Source of the DNA: Bordetella petrii
GTDB taxonomy: Bacteria > Pseudomonadota > Gammaproteobacteria > Burkholderiales > Burkholderiaceae_B
NCBI GenBank assembly: GCA_017745595.1
Contig: WMBV01000020.1
Span: forward strand, 60,235-124,234
DNA length: 64,000 nucleotides
Reading direction: 5' to 3'
The notes beneath the pieces are model-generated. The model searched no databases. It was not told the DNA's origin and saw only the letters and a list, made by a program, of their open reading frames with translations. Below, piece by piece: positions 10,724 through 19,778 of this stretch (positions are counted from its first letter, which is position 1; each line of letters begins with the position of its first letter). The position numbers and the translations under genes were made by a program.

Positions 10724-11020
10724 TCAGGCCGCCCGGGCGTTGACGCGGCGCAGCGGTTCGAGGCGATGCACGTGCTCGTGGCGGAAGCGGATGCGCATGC
10801 CGGGGCCGCCGGCCTGGCCGCGGGGCCGGACGACGTCGGTGGTGTAGGTGATCGTGCCGTTGATCGGCGCGTTGTAAATGACCGTGGCGCGGATTTCCGG
10901 GCCATCGGCGGGTTTCAGGTGCACGACGTCGCCCACATGAATGGGCATGTGGTCGAGCCGGCTATGGGTACGGCGGGGCAGAAGCTGCGCGGCCGTGATC
11001 GTGTGGGTGGATGGGTTCAT
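10724..11020 (-). CDS. Hypothetical protein, 98 residues
   Basis: Not recognised. The middle (HMPIHVGDVVHLKPADGPEI) looks like a small beta-rich, KOW/SH3-like segment, followed by an Arg/His-rich stretch GMRIRFRHEHVHRLEPL. No signal peptide or membrane helix. Reading frame and codon use match the neighbours. The preceding 11021-11050 region has only a weak ribosome binding site (GAGAGGAAACG). Confidence 0.55.
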   Translation of the reverse strand: MNPSTHTITAAQLLPRRTHSRLDHMPIHVGDVVHLKPADGPEIRATVIYNAPINGTITYTTDVVRPRGQAGGPGMRIRFRHEHVHRLEPLRRVNARAA

Positions 11021-11404
11021 CGTTTCCTCTCTTTCGAGTTTTCGTTATGGAAAATGCGGCAGCCGGCTTGCGCGTACGCGGACGAGCGCCGCCTGCGTCG
11101 TGCAGGCCGGGAGCGGTCGGGAAATGTACGCGAGCGCGGTGCGTTTCAAGGCCCGGTTTCAGGGCAGGCCTCGATGCGGGGTCTCAGGGTCTGATCGTGC
11201 CCGATGGCGCGGGCCCTGATCGACGTGGCGGGGCCGGACGTCTGGCGTACGGCGGATAACACCACGAATAAAGCAGCAATGCTGATAGCAGCACTGATGA
11301 CGCGCCGGCGGGCTGACTTGGTATGGTTTTGCGCCGGCAGGTTCTGCCAAACCGTCGATAATACGGCTAAATATTTGTTTTGTCAATACTTTTCACATCC
11401 AGGG
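11021..11404. other. Intergenic region without a supported gene
   Basis: About 380 bp between two leftward small genes. Short open frames exist on both strands but show no family pattern or convincing ribosome binding site. It turns AT-rich from about 11240 to 11400 (AATAAAGCAGCAATGCTGATAGCAGCA and AAATATTTGTTTTGTC lie there in pieces), consistent with a terminator and promoter region. I see no RNA gene. Confidence 0.5.
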
Positions 11405-11773
11405 CTAGTGCCGCGTGGCGGCCTGATGATGGGCCAGGCGCTGGGCTTCGATGATCTGGTCTTCCAGCTCGGGCGACATCTCCAGGGCGACCTGGGGCGC
11501 GGCTCCGGCGGGCGCCTCGAGCTTGAGCACGATGCGCTGCCCGGCAAAGGCGGCGGGGGCGGCCTGGATGTCGATGTAGCGCTGTACCAGGGCGTCGACA
11601 GCTTGCTGGGCCCGCGCCAGGGCGGCGTCGTCGAGCGGCTGCCGGGCCAGTTCCTGGTTCACCGTGCGGGCCAGGTCCGACGTGAAAAACAGGAATGCGG
11701 TGGCGCCGCGGCAATCTGGGTGCGTGTAGCCCCAGGGTTCTTGCGTGGAAGACGGATCGGAATTTGCAGTCAT
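11405..11773 (-). CDS. Hypothetical protein, 122 residues
   Basis: Not recognised. Start at ATG 11773 (MTANSDPSSTQEPWGYTHPD). The sequence is acidic and largely helical, with LARAQQAVDALVQRYIDI followed by a short beta segment AGQRIVLKLEAPAG and a C-terminal helix MSPELEDQIIEAQRLAHHQ. No signal peptide. Divergent from the DUF3053 lipoprotein gene, with about 185 bp between the starts. Confidence 0.6.
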   Translation of the reverse strand: MTANSDPSSTQEPWGYTHPDCRGATAFLFFTSDLARTVNQELARQPLDDAALARAQQAVDALVQRYIDIQAAPAAFAGQRIVLKLEAPAGAAPQVALEMSPELEDQIIEAQRLAHHQAATRH

Positions 11774-11959
11774 GAAAGCCGTTGAATCGGGATAATGAGG
11801 TTGATCGATTGTAGGGCAGGGGGTGGCGGCTGCCGGCGGCGGGGTGTCACATATCGCTTCCCAGGCAACAAATCCTGTAAGCGCTGTATGGGCGCGAACA
11901 GTTCGGGTAAGGTTCGATCCGGTCGCGCCGCAACGCCCATCCGGGCAAACAGGAGAAGC

Positions 11960-12652
11960 ATGCGTATCGCGTTTCGTTTCATAGTGCTGCTGATGGTCAG
12001 CCTGGCGGTAACCGCCTGTGTGAATAAAGAGCCCGAGCAGCGCGCCGCGTTCATCGCCTGGCTGCAGACGCAGGTGCGCGATACGCCGGGCGCGGCCGTG
12101 CCCGCGCTCGATCCGGCCCAGCGCGATGCCTTCGGCGATTACGCCGACCACTACGAGGTGCTGGCCGATTTCGACGGCGTGGCCAAGGCGGCGATCGGCC
12201 GCCTGGCGCGTGCCCTGGAACACGAAGAACTGCACTCCCTGGCGCAGTTGCTGGCGCGCGAAGAAGCCTTGCTGGCCGACCGGCAGGCACTGGCCGAGGC
12301 CCGCGCCAGCCTGCGGCAGGCGCTGCAGCGCGCCGGGGCCGAGCGGGCCAAGCTAGAGCAGCCCGCCGATCTGCAGCCCGTCTACGCCCAGGCCTACGAG
12401 CGGGCGGTCACGCAGGCCGCGGCCCGCCTGGATCCCTTGCTGGTGGTGGCCGCGGCGGCCCTGGACGATGCCCTGCGGGTGGCCGAGTTCGTCGACAGGA
12501 ACCGCGCGCAGATCGTGATCGAGGCCGACTCCGCGTCGGTGCGCGATCCTTCGGTGCAACAAGAACTCAATCGGCTGCTCGACATCCTGAACGGCCACGC
12601 GGCGGCGATCGAGCAGGCGCAGCGCAGCTTGCGGGCCCTGGCGCCGGATTGA
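11960..12652 (+). CDS. DUF3053 family lipoprotein
   Basis: 230-residue predicted lipoprotein related to E. coli YiaF. The lipobox LAVTAC ends a 20-residue signal sequence (MRIAFRFIVLLMVSLAVTAC). The rest is mostly charged helix, with heptad-like runs between residues about 85 and 130 (LARALEHEELHSLAQLLARE). AGGAGA at 11951-11956 supports the start. The function of the family is unknown; it is expected to sit in the inner or outer membrane facing the periplasm. Confidence 0.8.
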   Translation: MRIAFRFIVLLMVSLAVTACVNKEPEQRAAFIAWLQTQVRDTPGAAVPALDPAQRDAFGDYADHYEVLADFDGVAKAAIGRLARALEHEELHSLAQLLAREEALLADRQALAEARASLRQALQRAGAERAKLEQPADLQPVYAQAYERAVTQAAARLDPLLVVAAAALDDALRVAEFVDRNRAQIVIEADSASVRDPSVQQELNRLLDILNGHAAAIEQAQRSLRALAPD

Positions 12653-12712
12653 TGCCGCGCCGGCTTTGTACAATTGCGCGTTACGCGGCCCCCGCCGCGC
12701 ACGGGATCGAAC

Positions 12713-13795
12713 ATGAACGGATCTAGCCTGCATTACCGCTTTTTCCTGCTGTTGCTGGTACTGGTATCCCTCGCCTTCGGCTGGGTGTTGTGGCCGTTCT
12801 ACGGCGCCATTTTCTGGGGCGCGATCCTGGCCATCATTTTCGCGCCGGTGCATCGGCGCATCGCGGCCAAGCTGGGCAAGCGCCGCAACCTGGCCGCGCT
12901 GATCTCGCTGATGCTGATACTGCTGGTGGTCATCGTGCCGGTCACTTTCATTACCGGCTCGCTGGTGCAGGAAGGGGCCAACCTGTATCAGCGCGTCAAG
13001 TCCGGCAACCTGAATTTCGGCGCTTATTTCCAGCAGGTGCTCGACGCGCTGCCCGCCTCGGTGCACGGCCTGCTGACCCGCTTCGGCATGGCCGACATCA
13101 CCAGCCTGCAAGACAAGCTCACTACCGGGATCATGCAGGGCAGCCAATACCTGGCCACGCAGGCGTTCAACATAGGCCAGGACACGTTCCAGTTCCTGAT
13201 CAGCTTCGGCATCATGCTGTACCTGCTGTTTTTCCTGCTGCGCGACGGTTCGCTGCTATCGGCCCGCCTGCGCGAGGCGATCCCGCTGAGCAACGGGCGC
13301 AAGACGCATTTGCTGCGCAAGTTCACCACGGTGATCCGCGCCACCGTCAAGGGCAATATCGCCGTGGCGGCCGTGCAGGGCGCGCTGGGCGGAGCGATTT
13401 TCTATGTGCTGGGCATCCAGGGGCCCGTGCTGTGGGGCGTGGTGATGGCGTTCCTGTCGCTGCTGCCCGCCATCGGCGCGGGGCTCATCTGGGTGCCGGT
13501 GGCGGTGTATTTCCTGGTTACGGGCGCCGTGTGGCAGGGCGTGGCGCTGATCCTGTACGGCGTGCTGGTCATCGGCATGGTCGACAACGTGCTGCGCCCG
13601 CTGCTGGTGGGCAAGGACACCAAGCTGCCCGACTACGTGGTGCTGATTTCCACGCTGGGCGGCATGGCCTTGTTCGGCCTGAACGGCTTTGTCATCGGCC
13701 CCCTGATCGCGGCGCTGTTCATCGCCTGCTGGGACCTGTTCAGTTCAGACTTTGCCAGGGCCCGCGCGCGCGGCGATGCCGCCGATTCGAACTGA
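12713..13795 (+). CDS. AI-2E family transporter (PerM/YdiK-like permease)
   Basis: 360-residue inner-membrane protein with about eight helices. The family pattern is clear: MNGSSLHYRFFLLLLVLVSL at the N-terminus, a FYGAIFWGAILAIIFAPVHRR turn, the membrane core FLISFGIMLYLLFFLLRDG, and the C-terminal GLNGFVIGPLIAALFIACW. Members export autoinducer-2 or other small solutes, or exchange Na+/H+; the substrate here is unknown. It starts 60 bp after the lipoprotein gene, possibly on the same transcript. Confidence 0.85.
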   Translation: MNGSSLHYRFFLLLLVLVSLAFGWVLWPFYGAIFWGAILAIIFAPVHRRIAAKLGKRRNLAALISLMLILLVVIVPVTFITGSLVQEGANLYQRVKSGNLNFGAYFQQVLDALPASVHGLLTRFGMADITSLQDKLTTGIMQGSQYLATQAFNIGQDTFQFLISFGIMLYLLFFLLRDGSLLSARLREAIPLSNGRKTHLLRKFTTVIRATVKGNIAVAAVQGALGGAIFYVLGIQGPVLWGVVMAFLSLLPAIGAGLIWVPVAVYFLVTGAVWQGVALILYGVLVIGMVDNVLRPLLVGKDTKLPDYVVLISTLGGMALFGLNGFVIGPLIAALFIACWDLFSSDFARARARGDAADSN

Positions 13796-13939
13796 CGGCA
13801 TGCCACGTGCCGGGGATGTAGTCAATTATGGATTTTGTAACGGGCGGGTAATCGTCTTCAAAGATTGCAAAGCTCCCGCGAAACCGTGATGGTTTTGCTC
13901 TACCCTGAAGTGGTAGTACTTCATCAGGGAGATCAAGCC

Positions 13940-14299
13940 ATGGATACATTTTCGAGTTTTGCTTCCAAGGTGAATTATTCCATCCGGCCGCGCGTGCACG
14001 AGGTCGGGTTTGGCGAGTTCCGCGGCTGCGTCGACATCATCGGCCGCGAAGGCGCGCATACCTTCAGTTTCGCGCGGTTCTGCGATATGGTGCGTTCCGG
14101 CCGCGAACGCGCCGAGCTCGACGCGCTGCGCCTGGCGCAACACTTGCAAGACACCGAATGCCGCCACGGCAAAAGCTGGATTCTGCCGGGGCAGGTCAGC
14201 ATACGGTGCGAGCCCGAGCTGGTAGAAGGCGTGCCCAGCAGCCTGCTGCGGCCGGTCAAAGAAGGCCGGGCCCGGCGCCACCTGCGCGTGGCCGCGTAG
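13940..14299 (+). CDS. Hypothetical protein, 119 residues
   Basis: Not recognised. Start MDTFSSFASKVNYSIRPRVH; the sequence contains GREGAHTFSFARFCDMVRSGRE and a basic C-terminus (VKEGRARRHLRVAA). GGGAGAT upstream of the ATG supports translation. No membrane helix or signal peptide. After it, 14300-14459 is GC-rich without a supported gene. Confidence 0.55.
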   Translation: MDTFSSFASKVNYSIRPRVHEVGFGEFRGCVDIIGREGAHTFSFARFCDMVRSGRERAELDALRLAQHLQDTECRHGKSWILPGQVSIRCEPELVEGVPSSLLRPVKEGRARRHLRVAA

Positions 14300-14459
14300 G
14301 GGCCCGGCGGTTGCGCGGGGGGCGCGGGCGGCACGATCGCGCCCGGTGCCCGGCGCGCCGCCACAGTGCCCCGGTGCGACCCGGGCGGCGTCGCGCTGAC
14401 CGGCATAGGCGTCACCATTCTGTACGAGCACCTGGGAAAAATCTATTGAAACCCGGCGC

Positions 14460-15374
14460 TCAGTGCGTCGCCAGCGCCCGGCCGATCAGTGTAGTCAGCA
14501 CGGCGGAAACGGCCTTCATGGCATGGGTCACGGGCCGGTTCAGGGCGGTGGCCAGCAATGAGCGGGCCAGGATCTGCGGCGCCACCACGCGGTACTGGAC
14601 CAGTTCGCCCGCGGCCACGTCGCGCGCCACGGCAAGCGGCGACAGCAGGGTGGCCGCGCGGCCAGCATGCACCAGGTCCAGGGTCAGCGCCAGGTCGTCC
14701 AGTTCATAGAGCACGTCCAGCCGCACGCCGGTCTTCGCGGCGGCCAGGTCCATGTACTTGCGCGAGCCGTGCGACAGGGTCGGCATGATCAGGGGCAGGC
14801 CCGCCAAGTCCGCATAACGGATGGTGCCGCCCGCGCCGGGCTTCTTCGGCAGTTTCAGGTTCGGGCTGGCCACCATCACCATGTCGATGCTGCCCAGTTC
14901 CTCGGCACGCAGCATCGGCGAATGGCGGGCGTCGCTCAGTATGCCGATGTCCACGCGCCCCTGCAGCAGCCATTCGAGCACGTAGCCGGTGTAGCCCGTG
15001 ACCGTGTGCAGGCGGATCTTCGGGTGCAGGCGGTCCATCTCGGCCATCAGCGGCAGGCCGATGGCGGCCATGATCGAGGGCGACATGGCGATCCCCACGA
15101 CGCCCGACGGCGAGCCGGCCGCGCCGGAGACGTTGTCGATCACGGCGGTGAACTGGTCCAGCAGGGGGCGGGCGCCGCCGTACAGGGTTCTGCCCGCGTC
15201 GGTCAGTGTAACGCCGCGTCCATTGCGGTAAAGCAGGCGCGTGTTGCAGTGCGCCTCCAGTTCCTTGATGCGGCGGCTTACCGCGGACTGGGGCACGCCG
15301 AGCACGCTGGCCGCGCCGGACAGGCTGCCCGCGTCGGCTGCCAGCATGAAAATCTCGAGGAGCTTGGTGTCCAT
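14460..15374 (-). CDS. LysR-family transcriptional regulator
   Basis: 304 residues. The N-terminal helix-turn-helix (AADAGSLSGAASVLGVPQSAVSRRIKELE, given in parts: LSGAASVLGVPQSAVSRRI) is followed by a CbbR/CysB-like effector domain that starts around SGVVGIAMSPSIMAAIGLPL. It diverges from the CoA ligase operon at 15527; the 152-bp intergenic region contains an AT-rich TATATCTAATATCC tract at about 15388-15401, a likely LysR/RNA polymerase site. It probably activates that operon with a pathway acid or CoA ester as co-inducer. Confidence 0.88.
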   Translation of the reverse strand: MDTKLLEIFMLAADAGSLSGAASVLGVPQSAVSRRIKELEAHCNTRLLYRNGRGVTLTDAGRTLYGGARPLLDQFTAVIDNVSGAAGSPSGVVGIAMSPSIMAAIGLPLMAEMDRLHPKIRLHTVTGYTGYVLEWLLQGRVDIGILSDARHSPMLRAEELGSIDMVMVASPNLKLPKKPGAGGTIRYADLAGLPLIMPTLSHGSRKYMDLAAAKTGVRLDVLYELDDLALTLDLVHAGRAATLLSPLAVARDVAAGELVQYRVVAPQILARSLLATALNRPVTHAMKAVSAVLTTLIGRALATH

Positions 15375-15526
15375 TCTCTATTTTTTGTATATCTAATATC
15401 CATGCCGGCCCATTGCCGAGGCCCGGCATTTTCTCCACCATGGCGGCCACGTTGACAGGACGGCGGCCACCCGCGGCTGATTGTAGTCGTTGAGGCGGCG
15501 CCGGCCCCCAGGGAGAAATACACAAG

Positions 15527-17155
15527 ATGTCAGTGGCAGAATCCCGCCCGGCCAGCCGCACCTTGGCCGGCCTGCTCGAGGAACAGGCGGCCGCGAGGCC
15601 GGATCATCCCGCCATCCTCTACCAGGGCGCCGCGATTTCGTATGGCGAACTGCGCGATGCGGCGTTCGGCCTGGCGCGCAGCCTGCAGGCGCTGGGCGTG
15701 CGCCACGGCGACCGGGTCGGCGCCATGCTGGGCAATCAGCCTGAATGGGTCATGATGGCGATGGCCACGGCTTACCTCGGCGCGGTCTTCGTGCCGTTCA
15801 ATACCTGGCACAAGCGTACCGAGATCGGCTGGATGCTGGCGCATTGCCGTGTGTCGTGCTTTATCAGCGTGGCGCGCTATCTGAACCAGGATTTCGCCGG
15901 CATTCTGCGCGACCTGCTGCCGGAGCTGCCGGCCTGCACGCCGGGCGACCTGCGCTGCGGGCGTTTTCCGGCGCTGAAAACCGTCGTGGTGCTGGATGGG
16001 CAATTGCCCGGCGCGCTGACGTGGAATGGACTCCTGGCGCTGGGCGCCGGCAGCCCGGCCAAGGCGGTGCGCGAGGCGCTGGCGGCGGTGGCGCCGACCG
16101 ATCCCGCGTACATCCTGTACACCTCGGGCAGCACCGCCGAGCCCAAGGGCGTGCTGCTGGCGCATGACGGCATCGTGTCCAACGGCCACGACATGGCGGT
16201 GCGTCGGCAGATCGAGGCGCAGGACCGTGTCTGGCTGGGCTCGCCGTTGTTCTACGCGCTGGGCGCGGCCAACGCGCTGCCGATCACCCTGGCGCGCGGC
16301 GCCGCGCTGGTGCTGCAGGGCGCGTTCACGGCGGGCTCGGCCATCGAAACCATCGAACGCACGGCGGCAACGGCCTACTACGGTACCGGCAACATGACCC
16401 GGGCCATTCTCGACCACCCCGACTACCGCCAAAGCCGTATCGGCAGCCTGCAGAAGGGCACTGCCGGCACCATGGCGGAATACAAGCGGCTGACGCTGGT
16501 GGAAATGGGCATCCGCAAGGCCTGCGCGGTATATGGGCTGACCGAATCCTACGGCAATGCCACGCTCAGCGAGGCCGATGACGATGTGGATACCAAGTTG
16601 CATACTTGCGGCCGCCCGCTGCCGGGCTTCGAATTGCGCGTGGTCGATCCGCAGACCGGCCGTCCGCTGAAGCAGGGCGAAGCCGGCCTGATCCTGCTGC
16701 GCGGCCATACCACGCCGGGCTACTTCGAGAACCCGGCCGAGAACGCGCGCGTGATGCGTCCCGACGGCTTCTTCGATACGGGCGACCTGGGGTCGCTGGA
16801 CGCCGAAGGGCGGTTGGTGTTCCACGCGCGCCTGAAAGAAGTGATCAAGAGCGGCGGCATCAACCTGTCGCCGATGGAAATCGAGCAGCTGCTGGTGCAG
16901 CACCCGCACATCAACGACGCCCACGTGGTCGCCGTGCCGCATCCGGTGCGGGGCCAGTCGGTGGTGGCTTTCGCGGAAACGAACAGGGCGCTGAGCGAGC
17001 AGGAGGTGCGCGAATTCGTGCGCGAGCGGGCCGCATCATTCAAGGTGCCGCACCACGTGTTCTTTCGCAGCGAATCGCAATTGCCGCGCCTGGCCAGCGG
17101 CAAGGTGGCCAAGCACAAGCTGGCGCAGGAAGCGGCCGAGGAATTGGGATCTTGA
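15527..17155 (+). CDS. AMP-dependent acyl-CoA synthetase/ligase
   Basis: 542-residue member of the ANL superfamily that activates a carboxylic acid to its CoA thioester via an acyl-adenylate. Motifs in order: YILYTSGSTAEPKGVLLAHD (P-loop A3), YGLTESYGN (A5), FFDTGDLG (A7), RLKEVIKSGGINLSPMEIE (A8 hinge), and PRLASGKVAKHKL with the C-terminal catalytic lysine (A10). Substrate unknown; the length and MSxVAES start resemble cyclohexanecarboxylate or medium-chain ligases. First gene of an operon with the thiolase-like, DUF35, Bug and MmgE/PrpD genes, so the acid taken up by the Bug system may be its substrate (inference). Confidence 0.88.
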   Translation: MSVAESRPASRTLAGLLEEQAAARPDHPAILYQGAAISYGELRDAAFGLARSLQALGVRHGDRVGAMLGNQPEWVMMAMATAYLGAVFVPFNTWHKRTEIGWMLAHCRVSCFISVARYLNQDFAGILRDLLPELPACTPGDLRCGRFPALKTVVVLDGQLPGALTWNGLLALGAGSPAKAVREALAAVAPTDPAYILYTSGSTAEPKGVLLAHDGIVSNGHDMAVRRQIEAQDRVWLGSPLFYALGAANALPITLARGAALVLQGAFTAGSAIETIERTAATAYYGTGNMTRAILDHPDYRQSRIGSLQKGTAGTMAEYKRLTLVEMGIRKACAVYGLTESYGNATLSEADDDVDTKLHTCGRPLPGFELRVVDPQTGRPLKQGEAGLILLRGHTTPGYFENPAENARVMRPDGFFDTGDLGSLDAEGRLVFHARLKEVIKSGGINLSPMEIEQLLVQHPHINDAHVVAVPHPVRGQSVVAFAETNRALSEQEVREFVRERAASFKVPHHVFFRSESQLPRLASGKVAKHKLAQEAAEELGS

Positions 17156-17169
17156 AGGGGGAATCAGGC

Positions 17170-18342
17170 ATGACTTGGGCATTGCGCAACAAGACGGCCA
17201 TCGCGGGGGTGGGCAAGAGCCCCTTCATGCGCGATACGGGAAAATCCGCCATTCGGCAGGCCGCCGAGGCCTTGCAGGCCGCGCTGGACGATTGCGGGCT
17301 GAAGCATGAAGACATCGACGGCCTGTACGTCAATGGCGGCGGCGACTTCGACAAAATGGCCGAGCAACTGGGGCTGCGCGTGCGCGCGGCCAACCAGCTG
17401 TGGATGCATGGCCGCATGTGCCAGCCGACCCTCGAGACGGCCATGCTGAGCGTGGCCGCCGGACTCACCGACTATGTGGCCTGCTTCTACGCCATCGACA
17501 TGACCGACCGTGGCAACGGCTACGGCGGCGGGCGTTCGCACGGCTGGGAGGAATTCCGCGAGGGCGGCGGCGCCCACGGCGAAATGGCGCACTACGGCCT
17601 GACGCATCCCGGTTCCGGCGCGGCCATGGCCTGGAGACGCTACCAGCACCTGTACGGCGCTACCGAGGAACAGCTGGGCCATGTTGCGGTCGCCACGCGC
17701 GCGCATGCCTGCCTGAATCCCGAGGCGATGATGTACAACAAGCCCATGACGATGGCGGACTACCTGGCCTCGCGCCTGGTGATCGAGCCGCTGCGGCTGT
17801 TCGACTGCGCCCAGGTCAACGACGGCGCGGTCTGCATCATCGTCACCAGCGCCGAACGCGCGCGCGATTGCCGCAAGCCGCCGGTCTACATCGCCGGCAT
17901 GCAGGGCCTGCACGGCGGGCGCGACGAATTCGTATTCGGCCCACCCGGACTGGGCATCGGGCAGCAGCCCAACCGGCGCGCCGTGCGCGAGCCGGCCGCC
18001 TACCAGATGGCCGGCATCACGCGCGACGACATCGACGTGTTCTATTGCCTGGACAGTTTCTCGCCGCTGGTGATTTTCGCGCTGGAAGAATTCGGCTTCT
18101 GCGGCCCCGGCGAGGCCGCGGCCTGGGTGGCCCAGGGCAACACCCGGCTGGGCGGACGCCTGCCGGTCAACACCCATGGCGGCCATTTGTCGGAAGGGAT
18201 GCTGGGAAGCTGGTCGCACCAGGTCGAGGCCGTCAGGCAGCTGCGCAACGAGTGCGGCCCGCGCCAGGTCGCCGGGGCCCGCTACGCGCAATTCGCCATG
18301 GGGCAGGGCGTGTCCATCATCTATACGAACCAACCCGACTGA
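17170..18342 (+). CDS. Thiolase-like protein (SCP2/lipid-transfer type)
   Basis: 390 residues of the non-decarboxylating thiolase fold. A Cys at the usual nucleophile position occurs in GRMCQPTLETAMLSVAAGL near residue 82, and NTHGGHLSEGMLGSW replaces the canonical GHP region, the pattern of the SCP2-type branch. Members of this branch form complexes with DUF35 proteins and act as thiolases or as retro-aldolases (Ltp2 with ChsH2-DUF35 in steroid side-chain breakdown). The next gene is exactly such a DUF35 protein, 7 bp downstream. Function here is inferred as C-C bond cleavage of a CoA thioester. Confidence 0.82.
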   Translation: MTWALRNKTAIAGVGKSPFMRDTGKSAIRQAAEALQAALDDCGLKHEDIDGLYVNGGGDFDKMAEQLGLRVRAANQLWMHGRMCQPTLETAMLSVAAGLTDYVACFYAIDMTDRGNGYGGGRSHGWEEFREGGGAHGEMAHYGLTHPGSGAAMAWRRYQHLYGATEEQLGHVAVATRAHACLNPEAMMYNKPMTMADYLASRLVIEPLRLFDCAQVNDGAVCIIVTSAERARDCRKPPVYIAGMQGLHGGRDEFVFGPPGLGIGQQPNRRAVREPAAYQMAGITRDDIDVFYCLDSFSPLVIFALEEFGFCGPGEAAAWVAQGNTRLGGRLPVNTHGGHLSEGMLGSWSHQVEAVRQLRNECGPRQVAGARYAQFAMGQGVSIIYTNQPD

Positions 18343-18349
18343 GGCAGCC

Positions 18350-18763
18350 ATGTCCGATTCCCGTCCTTTGCCGGTCATTACCGAAGACAATCTTCCCTTC
18401 TGGAAAGCCGCGGCTGAACACCGGCTGGTACTGCCTTCCTGCCGCGACTGCGGCAAGGTGTTCTTCCCGATCGGGCCGGTATGCCCCGACTGCCATTCCA
18501 TGAACCTGGATTGGACGCAGGTTTCCGGGCGCGGCGTCATTTCTTCGTTCGTCGTGTACCGGCAGGCCTTCTATTCCTTCTTTCGCGACAAGCTGCCCTA
18601 CACGGTGGTGCAGGTCGAGCTGGAAGAAGGGCCGCGTTTCAACGGCAACCTGCTTGGCGTCGAGCCAGGCGACATCCATATCGGCATGCCGGTGCAGGCA
18701 GTGTTCGAGCGGGTCAACGACGACGTGACGTTGACGCAATTCGAGCCGCGCAAGGCAGGCTGA
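18350..18763 (+). CDS. Zn-ribbon OB-fold protein (DUF35 family)
   Basis: 137 residues: an N-terminal helix, a rubredoxin-like zinc ribbon with paired cysteines (CRDCG near residue 33 and CPDC near residue 46), and an OB-fold (SGRGVISSFVVYRQAF onwards). DUF35 proteins bind and stabilise thiolase-like partners and help place the acyl-CoA. Its position directly after the SCP2-type thiolase gene supports a two-subunit complex. The end of the gene is followed by a GAAAGGAG ribosome binding site for the Bug gene. Confidence 0.88.
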   Translation: MSDSRPLPVITEDNLPFWKAAAEHRLVLPSCRDCGKVFFPIGPVCPDCHSMNLDWTQVSGRGVISSFVVYRQAFYSFFRDKLPYTVVQVELEEGPRFNGNLLGVEPGDIHIGMPVQAVFERVNDDVTLTQFEPRKAG

Positions 18764-18794
18764 CTCATTCTTATAAATCTGAAAGGAGACCATC

Positions 18795-19778
18795 ATGTCC
18801 GGATTCAAAACCATCCTGTACCGTACATCTCTGTGCCTGGCGCTGATGGGCGGCATGGCCGGCGCGCAGGCCGCCCAAGACTACCCTCGCCACGCCGTGC
18901 GTTTCCTGGTGCCCTACGGCGCCGGGACGTCGACCGACACGCTGGCGCGCATCCTGGGCGAGGCCATCAGCAAGGAAACCGGCCAGTCGATCGTGGTCGA
19001 GGACCGCCCCGGCGCCGAAGGCGCCATTGGGGTGCAGGCCGTCGCCAAGGCCCCGGCCGACGGCTATACGGTGCTGATCACCACCAGCTCCACGCAGGTT
19101 TTGAACGTGCATCTGTACAAGAAACTGCCTTACGATCCGGTGAAGGACTTCATTCCGGTGCGCACGCTCGGGCAGTCGCCGATGGGCATGTCGGTCAACG
19201 CCGATTCGCCGTTCCATTCGGTAAGCGATTTTCTCAAGGCCGCCCATGCGGAACCGGGCAAGCTGACCTTCGGCAGCGCCACGTCGGTGACCCGGCTGGC
19301 GGGCGAGATGCTGCAGCAGCTTGCCGGGATCAAACTGCTGAATGTTCCGTATAAGTCCAATGCGGCGTCCGCCAACGCGCTCATCGCCAAGGAAGTCGAC
19401 ACCATATTCAGCGACCCGTCGCTTACCATTCCCTACACCAAAGAGCCCGGCGCGCGCCTGCGCATCCTGGGCGTGAGCGCCAACCGGCGTACCGCGGCGC
19501 TGCCCGATGTGCCCACCATGATCGAAGCGGGCGTGCCCGATTACACGATGAGTTTCTGGTATGGAGCATGGGTGCCGGCTGGCACCCCGCCGGCGGTGGT
19601 CGAGCAGATCAACGGGCTGCTCGATCGCGCCATGAAATCGCCCTCGGCGCAGGCGTTCCTGAAAAACGGCGGCGCCGAGAACTTCGGCCTGAGCGGCAAG
19701 GAATTCGCCGATTTCCAGGCCAGCGAAATCGAGAAGTACGGCGTTCTCATCAAGGCCGCCGGCATCGAGCCGCAATGA
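18795..19778 (+). CDS. Bug-family (TctC-type) periplasmic substrate-binding protein
   Basis: 327 residues with a signal peptide of about 27 residues (cleavage after AQA). Bug motifs: YPRHAVRFLVPYGAGTSTD, VVEDRPGAEGAIGVQAV, APADGYTVLI and LNVPYKSNAASANALIAKEV. It sits inside the CoA-ligase/thiolase operon, so its ligand is probably the acid that the ligase activates. GAAAGGAG is 9 bases before the ATG. It overlaps the MmgE/PrpD start by ATGA. Confidence 0.9.
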   Translation: MSGFKTILYRTSLCLALMGGMAGAQAAQDYPRHAVRFLVPYGAGTSTDTLARILGEAISKETGQSIVVEDRPGAEGAIGVQAVAKAPADGYTVLITTSSTQVLNVHLYKKLPYDPVKDFIPVRTLGQSPMGMSVNADSPFHSVSDFLKAAHAEPGKLTFGSATSVTRLAGEMLQQLAGIKLLNVPYKSNAASANALIAKEVDTIFSDPSLTIPYTKEPGARLRILGVSANRRTAALPDVPTMIEAGVPDYTMSFWYGAWVPAGTPPAVVEQINGLLDRAMKSPSAQAFLKNGGAENFGLSGKEFADFQASEIEKYGVLIKAAGIEPQ